NCBI GenBank assembly: GCA_002104985.1
Contig: MCGO01000007.1
Location: 434,001-498,000, forward strand
Source: Rhizoclosmatium globosum
Lineage: Eukaryota; Chytridiomycota; Chytridiomycetes; Chytridiales; Chytriomycetaceae
Direction: 5' to 3'
Length of the DNA: 64,000 nucleotides
In this document: positions 43,519-52,322 of the stretch, piece after piece
How the letters are laid out: each line of letters opens with the position of its first letter
Position numbering within the stretch: the first letter of the stretch is position 1
Notes under the pieces: model-generated
The model's input: the letters and a program-made list of their open reading frames with translations, nothing else
Databases searched by the model: none
What the model was told of the DNA's origin: nothing
Position numbers and translations under genes: made by a program

Positions 43519-44982
43519 TTATTCATCACAGTTTATACACCCATGGCCAGAACTTGAGCATATCAAACACCTATGAGTAAAACTGCAGCTTGATTTACAC
43601 GACTTTCCGCCGTTGCTGAAAGAAAAAGTCAGTCTCAGAACGGAAACCATGGCATAAACTTACAAAACAACACAATACCCTCGAAATAACGAGGAATTAT
43701 CAAGATACTTTTCACACCGTTTGAGAGAATGATCTGCACTTCTGCATAGTAAACACACGTTGTTCCGTTTGCAATTACAATGTCCAGTCAAATTGAAATG
43801 AATGCAAGGATCCTCTGTATTTGTTGATCTTGGTATTTCCGCTTCGTCTTCACATTCAAAGTACCCATGAGATGTATCTTTACATTTGAAACATGAGTGG
43901 ATGAATCGACAGTTTCGACTTCCACACGAGCCGATACAGTTCCTGAACAGAAGAAAGGTTAGAATGTGAAAAAGAGCATCATGCGATTGAAGATTAGTGA
44001 CTCACCAGTGGGCACAGAAACCTTTATCTTCAGCCGTAAATCGCGCACAGGAAGTAACACGATGGTTCCCTTTGCACTTGAAACATTCATGCCGATTTCT
44101 ACACCGATCACCATGTTTACACGTCCCTTGCATTGCAAATTGGATGCAGATTTTCTGAGCTTGCTTCTCGCGTCGTTTGTGTGGTTCTTCTTCCAAGTCG
44201 GGAGAATGGTCCCGTTTCCGACTATATCCAGTTTCCGTCTCAGGACTGAAGAAGATTCGGGATGGAACGAATGTATTGTTGCTGACTGAGATAGGAGGTG
44301 ATATGAATGTTGATTGACTTGGCTCTGAAGTCGCACGAGTTGAATCTGATGGCGAAGGTGATAAGATTTTTGATAATATGATTCGTTTGTGGAATCTGGG
44401 AGTCTGTTGGAGCTCTTCGCTATTGGTTTCTTCGATACTAGATGTCTCCTGATTCGACCCTGGATTTACTGATTGACTAATCTGTGATTCAGATGGACTT
44501 TGTGTATGTAAGACATGGGATTCTTGATGATGAGATGAATCTTCTCTAAATTGAGAAGGTGGATCCGATGGAGGTAGTGGTTGGGTGGAAGGAACCTCAT
44601 GCTGAGTCGAGATGGCAACTTCTTCCAGATGTGAGGTAACAGTTGCAGACTGGCTACTTTCGTCTATTTCATTATGCCCTGGTTCACTATGGCTAGGGCA
44701 CTGAGCTTCCGATTCGCTTTGAGTGTCTTCATCACCAGTTGGTACATCAAGAAACAGATTTCCAGTCGTAGAATCTTCAGATTGTTTACTTGGTTGTGCA
44801 TTTGAAGGAATTGCGATGTTTGAGAGCCTCCCAACTTCAGCTTTCAAGCTTAGAATGTCCATATCGTGCGCAGCCACTTTCGCTTCCAAGAAGATCATTC
44901 TTTGATAGATTTGAGATATTAATAAGGACTCTAGAGAAAGAGCTGTCGGCATTGCAGGAGATGTGTCAGCAACTGACTGCAT
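43519..44982 (-). CDS. Coiled-coil/zinc-module family member 8
   Basis: Exons 44982-44006, 43942-43664 and 43615-43519 give 450 residues with no break. The coil reads Ile-Tyr-Gln-Arg-Met-Ile-Phe-Leu-Glu-Ala-Lys-Val with Asp-Ile-x-x-Leu-Lys-Ala-Glu-Val-Gly-Arg-Leu, almost the same as member 9. A long Ser/Glu/Pro-rich linker leads to A (Cys-x8-Cys-x5-Cys-x3-His plus knuckle), then a 279-bp B+A exon and a terminal B module. Members 8 and 9 look like the youngest duplicates. The spacer to member 9 is 58 bp. Confidence 0.8.
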
Positions 44983-45040
44983 TGTTCCAAATCTGGTTGA
45001 TAAAAAAAAGTGTTAAATTTATTGGATTGATTCTCGACAG

Positions 45041-46305
45041 TTATTCTTCACATTCTACACATCCATGGAAAGAGCTTGAGCACTTGAAACACCGATGGAT
45101 GAATCTACATCGGCCTTGACACTGTCTCCCAGCGTTACTAGGCTTGGCGTTAACCAACACTTCAAAAACAATAGAAACTCACAACCCAACACAACAATCT
45201 CCATACACACTAGATTGTTTCAAATACCGCGAACATTCCTTCACGTGATGCTCAGAACTCTCACAAATAAGACAAACATGAACTTTCGTGCAATCAGTGC
45301 ATTTACGACCCATCATATTGAAGTTGAGACAAACTTTTGTGTAGGAAATTAACGGTCGCGCTACTGCATTCTCCCCGCATTCAAAGTAGCCGTGAAGCTT
45401 GTCGTTGCATCGAAAACATTCATGTTTGAACCTACAGTTGTTGCGATTCGGACATGACCCCATCCCATTCCTGAAAAAAGGTAATAAATAGAGGGTGGTG
45501 TAAATTGTGCTTACCACTTGATGCAAAATTCCTTATCACTCGGCGAGATATTGGTGCATGAACTCAATTGATGGTTTCCCTGACAAATAAAGCATTCATG
45601 TCTATTTCTACATTGATCTCCATGTCTGCATTCTCCCCTCATTGCAAAATGGACACAAATTTGCCGTGATTGAAGTTGACGCCGTTTACTGCTTGGTTCG
45701 CCATCAGAATTTGGGGAATACCCTCGTTTTCGATAAATTGGGCTTTGGGATGGACTAGAGATTGTGTTCAACTGGGTGTGCTCATAAATTTGAATTGAAG
45801 CTGGAGACTCAGACCGCTGGAATTCTTCCTCGTCTGAATCGTCCTCGCTTTCGGATACGCGTGAAGACGAGTCATGCATCGGTGATGTATCGCTGGATCT
45901 TGATGGTTCACTGGGTGTTGAGCTTCGTGAATGAATCACAGATTCATCATTCAAATCAATCAAATCAATGGGCTCTTGTTTCACACGTTGAAAACGACTA
46001 GATTCTGTGGTGCCATTGACACTTTCAAAATCCGGCGCGGTCTTACCGTTTTCAGAACCAGCACTCGGATTTTCAAGTCCCGAATTTATATTATCGAATT
46101 TGATGGTTTGGGTCTCCTGGTGTGTTGTTGATACATTGGCAATGCTTGAGAGCCTCCCAACTTCAGCTTTCAGGTTGGCAATATCCCCGTCTTGTCCAGC
46201 AACCTTGGCCTCCAACATGATCATTTGTTGATACATTTTCGATATAAGCAAGGAGTCAATCGATGGTCCCGTCTGCATTTGAGGCGCGCCTTGAGCTGCC
46301 TGCAT
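45041..46305 (-). CDS. Coiled-coil/zinc-module family member 9
   Basis: Exons 46305-45515, 45470-45183 and 45137-45041 give 391 residues with no break. Met-Gln start as in member 8; coil with Met-Tyr-Gln-Gln-Met-Ile-Met-Leu-Glu-Ala-Lys-Val and Leu-Lys-Ala-Glu-Val-Gly-Arg-Leu. A linker with Lys-Gln-Glu-Pro-Ile-Asp (a SUMO-like site is possible) and acidic Ser-Glu-Asp-Asp runs lead to A, a 288-bp B+A exon and a terminal B module. The last intron uses GTGAGT after Cys-Cys-Val-Gly, so the Trp at the join is replaced by Phe. Confidence 0.8.
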
Positions 46306-46352
46306 TGTCAAAATCCGTGTTTTGAGCAAAAACCAAAACCACTAAAACGGAT

Positions 46353-48069
46353 TTATGCTCTTATTACTTTATTTTCAGAACAATTCACAGCACCATGATC
46401 TCGTCCATCACATCGAAGACATATATGATCATATTCACATGATCTTCCTTTCCTGCAATCACTCGCGTTCCACAATACGCAGTACCGACTCATGTATGCA
46501 TGCCAAGAGCCACACAATCTAAAGGAATGTGTTCCTTTGCATATAAGACAGACGTGGTCGTAACCACAGGTTACAGCTGTTAATCTACAGCCTCTTGTGT
46601 TGTAACCGAGACACATTTTTCGGGTTTCCGTGTGTTTTCTTTTGATGGTTATTTCGGGGCTTGGACTTCTTTTGCGTGGGGTGCTGATTCTGCTACCGAG
46701 AGTTGATGTTGATGTTCGTTTCTCAATCATCATAGGTTTCGATGATCGTTCATGGACTTCAACAACTGAAGTGCGCATCGAGGGACTGGATGCACTTTCT
46801 GTACTCTTTGCTGTGTTTCGTGGTGCTCTATAATAAATAGAATTTAGATTTTCGTTGTGATTTACAACAAGACACGTACCTATCAATCCGAATGATATCT
46901 CCCGTGACCAAGTCTTCCCGCCGGAACGTGTGATTAACATCCACTTCATCAATACGGCCTGGTCCGACTTCCTGCTTTATTCGTTAAATATAAACAAAGG
47001 ACTGAAGCATAGAATACCTTGGAAAGAAGTACTTCATATCCAGAAAACATATTTGCAACGTCCCTCAAAATCGGAATAGCTTCGGATATCTTTATGTCTG
47101 GGTCTGGAATTAAAATACTTCCGCAATACCTGGTTTATAATAATTTTAGATTCGGTCTTTCAATAAAAATAGGCAAATTACACAAAGCTGGATGTTTTTG
47201 CGTCATAAATCTTCAGGAATAACGTGACTGCTTCGTTGACCTTGAACGTACCTGGCAGAGTGGAGCGCGTATTTTCCACTTCCACGAATATCCTCAATTC
47301 ACTCCATCCGAAATCATACTGGTATTCGCGCAACTGCTTCAATGCTACAAGGTCTAAAGGTTAGAGGTTGTGCTTTCTATGAGTTTGGAACTCACACTCC
47401 CTGTTATCCAGACACAATCGCCCCGGCCGAAGAGCACCATTCCTCCTCTTATCTATTAACCAAATCATCACTCGTTCTTCCTCAACGTCCAGAACTTTTG
47501 CCACAGTATCCACTAAACACTCCACAGTATCCTCCAGATTCATACGAACTTCATGCCAATGTCTTGCATCGCCTTCAAAGTCTCCCAAATCAAAGCCATG
47601 ATGAGATTTTGCGTGTTTTGGTAGTATGGCTTTCACGTAAAGGGAGTGGTTGGTGATATTGTCCTTTGAGCCTGCTCTTCCATTCGATCAATTGAAACAG
47701 CACAGATTGAGTGATCAGTAACGTACTGTTTGGGGGTGATTGAGAGGAAGGCGATGCGTACACTGGTTGAGAAGCCCTTAAAGGTTCGATAGGAAGTGGT
47801 ACAGCCCTCCGTTGAGACTCTGAAGACTGGAGATCGGCCAGCAAATGCGATTTGGCCAACAATTGTTCTGTCTCTGAGAGCCTGGTTTCTAGTTGATTGA
47901 CGCGAGCCGATAATGCGGTAACGCCTCCTTGACTCGAAACCACTTGCTCCTCCAGCCTGGCATTGACTTCATACTGCTTTACCAATTGGCTCTCTAGAAA
48001 CAGTAACCGTCGATAGAGCTCTTGTATCAAGAGTGTTTCCCGTGAACTTTGGGTTGATGACGAATCCAT
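46353..48069 (-). CDS. Family member 10: coil + USP7/Ubp15-type ubiquitin-like domains + zinc modules (chimera)
   Basis: Exons 48069-47727, 47671-47396, 47353-47182, 47129-47018, 46971-46880 and 46827-46353 give 489 residues in unbroken frame. Exon 1 has the family coil (Leu-Tyr-Arg-Arg-Leu-Leu-Phe-Leu-Glu). Exons 2-5 match the region just after the USP7 catalytic domain: Leu-Tyr-Val start, Val-Met-Ile-Trp-Leu, Asn-Gly-x-Leu-Arg-Pro, Phe-Leu-Lys-Ile-Tyr-Asp-Ala-Lys-Thr, Tyr-Cys-Gly-Ser-Ile and Gly-Asp-Ile-Ile. No protease domain is present. Exon 6 has a Ser/Arg-rich linker, then A and B modules fused without the usual intron. Could act as an adaptor that borrows USP7's partner-binding surface. 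Confidence 0.8.
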
Positions 48070-48190
48070 TCGTTTAAGAAAGGAGAAGAAGAAAGAAGAG
48101 AGAAATGAATAATCCCATTATTAATCAAACGAAAGGTGCAACATGAAAGTTGGAATAGAAATTAAAATGCATAATGTAGTCAGTGAATGA

Positions 48191-49153
48191 TTATGTTCGC
48201 GTATTCTTCAACACTAACCGCGAACACTCCTTCACATTCCCAACGCCAGCACAATCTCGTTCACCACAATACCTGCAAAGACCATTGGCCTCCCTTCGTT
48301 CTCTTTCTTCATCAGACAAACGACTACTTAATTTCTTTGTCACAAGTTTCGGTGACTGAGAAGCAGGAGGCAGAGAAGCTTGCGAAGAAGCCTGTTGTTT
48401 TACGGAAAGAGTAGAATTTGGAGGATGTGGTTTTGCCATTCGTCGAGCAATCAGAGTAGGACATTGTTGAAGATCAGAAACACCAGGACAATCTGGCGCA
48501 CCACAGTATCCACATAGACCATTTTCTTTTCGGAATCTGCGTTCAGAGTGGTCTAGTTTTGTGATTCGGGTTGATGAAGAAGCTGAAGTTGGAGTAGATG
48601 CAGATGCAGATGGAGGTGGTTGAGGTGTTTGTTGATGTTTAGAGTCAGGGGACAGCAATACGAGATTTGCAGTTGTAGTAGTAGGAGAAGAAGCAGAATG
48701 CGACGAAGGGTGTGCATTTGGCAGCAGCAGAGAAGAGTGTGGCGGAGCAGTTGAGAAGTCGAGATCGAGACTGAACAGGTGGTTCTGAGACAGTTTCTGA
48801 GACAGTTTCTGAGACAGTTTGTCCACGTTGAACGGCCCTGGTTTCGCCGAAGAAGAAAGCCAGTTCGACGTTGCTTTAACTTCAACTTGAATGTCTTCGG
48901 ACAAACGAGAAGACGACGTGTTGAACTGGCCAAAGTCCGAAAACACAATCGCTTCGAGTCGCTCAATGTTGGTCCGCAGAAACACGATCTCCGATTCGGC
49001 CGTCGCGAGTTTGCTCTCGAGTTGGTGCACCCGAAGAACTTGGTTCTCGAGGAGAACTATCCGTCGATACAGCTCGTACACCATCAGTGCATTGGCTTCA
49101 GGTGAGGCCGCACTGCCAGTTGTACCAAGTGGTGGTGGTGGTGGTGCTTCCAT
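48191..49153 (-). CDS. Family member 11: coil with variant Cys-only knuckles
   Basis: Single exon, 320 residues. Poly-Pro start, then Leu-Tyr-Arg-Arg-Ile-Val-Leu-Leu-Glu and a long heptad-rich coil. The linker has a three-fold Lys-Leu-Ser-Gln repeat (12-bp repeat at about 48785-48821) and Ser/Thr/Pro-rich stretches. The C-terminus carries two copies of Gly-Leu-Cys-x-Tyr-Cys-Gly-x-x-x-Cys with a further Cys eight residues on, resembling Gag knuckles of fungal retroelements but with Cys for His. The coil ties it to the family; the zinc part has a different source or has diverged. Confidence 0.7.
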   Translation of the reverse strand: MEAPPPPPLGTTGSAASPEANALMVYELYRRIVLLENQVLRVHQLESKLATAESEIVFLRTNIERLEAIVFSDFGQFNTSSSRLSEDIQVEVKATSNWLSSSAKPGPFNVDKLSQKLSQKLSQNHLFSLDLDFSTAPPHSSLLLPNAHPSSHSASSPTTTTANLVLLSPDSKHQQTPQPPPSASASTPTSASSSTRITKLDHSERRFRKENGLCGYCGAPDCPGVSDLQQCPTLIARRMAKPHPPNSTLSVKQQASSQASLPPASQSPKLVTKKLSSRLSDEERERREANGLCRYCGERDCAGVGNVKECSRLVLKNTRT

Positions 49154-49412
49154 CTCACTCTGACTTGTCAACTTTCAGATTTGCAAAGAAATTAAACTGG
49201 AACTTTTATAAAAACTGATAAAAATTTTTGTATCCTCCGTCAGACACTAAGTGGTGGGAGACTTACTCTTGTCATTCCATTCTCTGAGTGAATAAGAAGT
49301 ACTTAGGTAGGAAACTCTGAGCTTTTGTGAGGGGGGCTGTAATTTGAGCGAGATTTACCGATATCATTTCTATGGAGTAATCTGGCTTCCATTACAAATC
49401 TTGCAACAGAAA

Positions 49413-50098
49413 ATGCCAAACAGCACAACTTCAACTCAGGTCTCTTACCGTCCACACCCAACGGATCCCTCCAAACAAATCAGAGTCACAACAACCATAA
49501 CCAAAACAGTTTCCTCGCCAAGTAGAGTGTCCATGTCGTCAGATCCTGTCGTTCCAGCTCCTGTAACTCTGAACCTGGACATCATCACATCTCCGACTTC
49601 TCAGGAAGTCGTTGATAAACTGATTCAACTCCGTAACGACTGTGGATGGGGTGCGAATACAGTTCCTCAGTGGCTGAAGGATGCTGATGATGGCAAGCGA
49701 GTCAATTTCTTAGTCAGAGCCTCAGTTGGCTCTGAGAAGCCTGTTATCGGTAAGATTTACACAATAATATGAGTCCAGGGAACTAAATCAAGTGTACAGG
49801 AATGATTTCATTGATATTAGAGTATGACAATGTATTCACAAACCGTGAGGAGAAAAAGGCAATGGTAGCTTCATTGTGTATCTTGAAAGAATGGGAGGGA
49901 AGAGGGTATGGGAAACAAGCTGTTTTGGAATTGGAAAGGTATGCTGCCACGGAGCTGGGGATCAGAGAAATGACACTTGAGACGGCTGGTGAGAAACTTA
50001 TTCGAATGTATCAGAAGCTGGGATACACTGAGTTTCAAGAACGTCGAAAGCTGTTTTACAGTGATTCTGTTGCGAGTTTTTCAAAGAAGCTGGCTTAA
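49413..50098 (+). CDS. GNAT-fold N-acetyltransferase (copy 1)
   Basis: Exons 49413-49749 and 49800-50098, 211 residues. The GNAT acetyl-CoA loop is visible as Gly-Arg-Gly-Tyr-Gly-Lys-Gln-Ala, preceded by a Leu-rich strand and followed by Glu-Leu-Glu-Arg and a C-terminal Tyr-Gln-Lys-Leu-Gly-Tyr. A shared N-terminal block, Leu-Arg-Asn-Asp-Cys-Gly-Trp, links it to the copy at 50166-50729, and the introns sit at the same place (after Val-Ile-Gly). Substrate unknown. The N-terminal ~60 residues are Ser/Thr-rich and absent from copy 2. Confidence 0.85.
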
Positions 50099-50165
50099 GC
50101 TTACATTGGTGCATTTATTGACGCACTAGTACATAATCGAATCATCGATTCCAATAAATAAGGTC

Positions 50166-50729
50166 TCACGCGAAAAGTGACGAAAGACTCAAACTCTTCC
50201 TCATAACCACCCAAGGCTCCCACTCCTTCTCCCCCATCCCAACAACTTCCTCATACCCTAACCGCTGATACAACCCAAACGCTCTCGAGTTACTTTTATC
50301 CCCCAACAGAAACATGGTTTCAGAACTAAACTGTTCGACGGCGATTCTTTCGATTTCCCGGATCGCTGCGGAGCCGTACCCTTTCCCTTCAAACTGCTTC
50401 TGGATGAACAGGTGTTGAAGGCCGGTGCGTTTCGCTGATTTGTCTGCGTATCGGAGGTCTGCTTTGTGGACAAGAAGGAGGGAAACCATTCCTGCAAGTG
50501 ACAAGCTATTAAGAGATGATGAAGTATGGCTGATTGGTAGGAATCGGTTACCGATGACAGCTCCGTTGATGTTGCGGACAAAGTACAGGACTCTGACGCC
50601 AGTCTTGGCTTCCTCAATCCATTCTGGCACTAGCTCTGCATTCCATCCGCATTCGTTTCGAAGTTTAATCAGAAGGTCTGCATCCTCCTGACTTGCATTT
50701 GTGATGGGTACAAGTGATACTTCCACCAT
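50166..50729 (-). CDS. GNAT-fold N-acetyltransferase (copy 2)
   Basis: Exons 50729-50552 and 50491-50166, 167 residues. The 60-nt intron is a multiple of three and would read through, but removing it aligns the protein with copy 1. Shows Leu-Arg-Asn-Glu-Cys-Gly-Trp, the acetyl-CoA loop Gly-Lys-Gly-Tyr-Gly-Ser-Ala-Ala and Tyr-Gln-Arg-Leu-Gly-Tyr. Convergent with copy 1, 67 bp between stops. Likely an old inverted duplication. Substrate unknown. Confidence 0.85.
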   Translation of the reverse strand: MVEVSLVPITNASQEDADLLIKLRNECGWNAELVPEWIEEAKTGVRVLYFVRNINGAVIGNRFLPISHTSSSLNSLSLAGMVSLLLVHKADLRYADKSAKRTGLQHLFIQKQFEGKGYGSAAIREIERIAVEQFSSETMFLLGDKSNSRAFGLYQRLGYEEVVGMGEKEWEPWVVMRKSLSLSSLFA

Positions 50730-50794
50730 CTTTCTTTTGATTGACCACTCAATGCCATAATATTAACAACAAATAATCGCGATTTATTCCACCT

Positions 50795-51581
50795 TCAAAA
50801 AACAGCATTCGCCAACTCCGCCTTCTCCGTCTCCTCCATCCTCTTGAGAGAATTAATAGCAGACCGTTTACTACTCTCCTGCAACTCCCCGCCAATCAGC
50901 AGTTCATCGAGGATCGTGTAGGCTTGCTGGAAGTTGAAGATGATGTCGAGTTCACAGACGTTGAGGAACCATTTGTCGAGGACTTCGACGTAGCGGTGGA
51001 TTATTTCGAGGGTGATTAGTTCGTTGTCGTCTGTGTCTGTGCCGGCGATGAAGAAGAGGGAGGCGTATCGGCGGTATACTACTTTGTAGTCTAGGGGTTG
51101 GTATTTGGTTGGGTTAGTGATTCTTGAATAGGGTATGTGTTATGTTGGGGTGGGATTGGTTATGGAATCGAGGTAGGCAACGTATAGCTGAGAAGTTTGA
51201 GATATCCATAGTAAAATATTAAATGATATCCATAGTCAAATATTAAATGTATGGGCGCCTCCGTCATTGATTCAGCTCAAACGTTGGCGTTGCTGTGAGG
51301 GCCACATCGAAACCACAACGAAGAGCCTCCAGTTGATACACACGTACACACCTTTGTACTCGAGAACATTACACATCTTTGCCCGTCTCGCGAGCACAGT
51401 CTGGCTGACTTCCTTGACGGCCTTCTGTTTCTCTTTGGTGGACCAATCTGATGTAAACCATTTGGCGAGCCGTACTTTGCCTGTTTTGCATAGATATTAG
51501 TGGGGTCTAATGCGGATACATTTGGAAGGAGTGCCGGGGCTGACCTTGTCGGGATACGAGTAGAATGAAGCGGATGGCCAT
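50795..51581 (-). CDS. APS1: AP-1 complex small subunit sigma (copy 1)
   Basis: Exons 51581-51545, 51480-51352 and 51090-50795 give 153 residues. Starts [14 protein letters not shown] and keeps [19 protein letters not shown] and [15 protein letters not shown], as in AP-1 sigma. Works with gamma-adaptin (encoded at 16.7-19.7 kb) in clathrin-coated vesicle formation. The second intron is 261 nt, much longer than in copy 2 (57 nt). Confidence 0.92.
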
Positions 51582-51636
51582 TTGTTGTGTTTTTGAACGC
51601 TAAAAAGTTGAGAACCAATCAGTCACCCCAGACAGG

Positions 51637-52245
51637 ATGGCCATTCGATTCATCCTTCTAGTATCCCGACAAGGTATGTTCAATACTCCATGCTATGCAT
51701 GATCCATTTTGTATTAGGATGGGTAGATGCCTCCATCAAGATTGAAACTAATGAACGATACAGGCAAAGTAAGACTGGCCAAATGGTTCACGGCCGACTA
51801 CACGACCAAAGAAAAGCAGAAGGCAGTCAAGGACGTGACTCAAGCTGTTCTCGCACGACGACCCAAAATGTGCAACATCCTTGAGTTCAAAGGTGTGTAT
51901 GCAGCAATCCATTCAACTTGATTGATGCATGATACTAATCCAAAGAAAGACTACAAACTCGTATACCGTCGATATGCATCCCTTTTCTTCATTGCCGCAA
52001 CAGATCAAGACGACAATGAACTCATCACCTTGGAAATCATCCATCGATACGTGGAACTGCTGGACAAATGGTTCCTGAACGTTTCGGAACTGGACATCAT
52101 CTTCAATTTTCAGCAAGCGTATACTATTTTGGATGAGTTGATGATTTCGGGAGAGATGCAGGAGAGTAGTAAACGGAGTGTTGTGAATTCTCTTAAGAGG
52201 ATGGAGGAGACTGAGAAGACTGAGATTGCGGGGAATCTGTTGTAA
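51637..52245 (+). CDS. APS1: AP-1 complex small subunit sigma (copy 2)
   Basis: Exons 51637-51673, 51764-51892 and 51950-52245: 153 residues, with exon lengths identical to copy 1 (37, 129, 296). Same family landmarks; differences include Ala-Asp-Tyr-Thr-Thr where copy 1 has Ser-Asp-Trp-Ser-Thr and Ser-Glu-Leu where copy 1 has Cys-Glu-Leu. The two genes diverge from a 55-bp gap, so they must share one promoter region. Both are intact. Confidence 0.92.
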
Positions 52246-52322
52246 AAGTGCTAGTCCATCTATTATCATTATGGAAGTAAGTGATGAAGTGAGGTGAATA
52301 GATTTCGTTGAAAAGACAACAA

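Noticed and set aside
22675..49153. The zinc-module genes as pieces of LTR-element gag genes
   Set aside because: They have spliceosomal introns, no adjacent pol or LTRs, and CCCH fingers unlike the Gag in this window. An ancient domesticated origin remains possible, especially for member 11.
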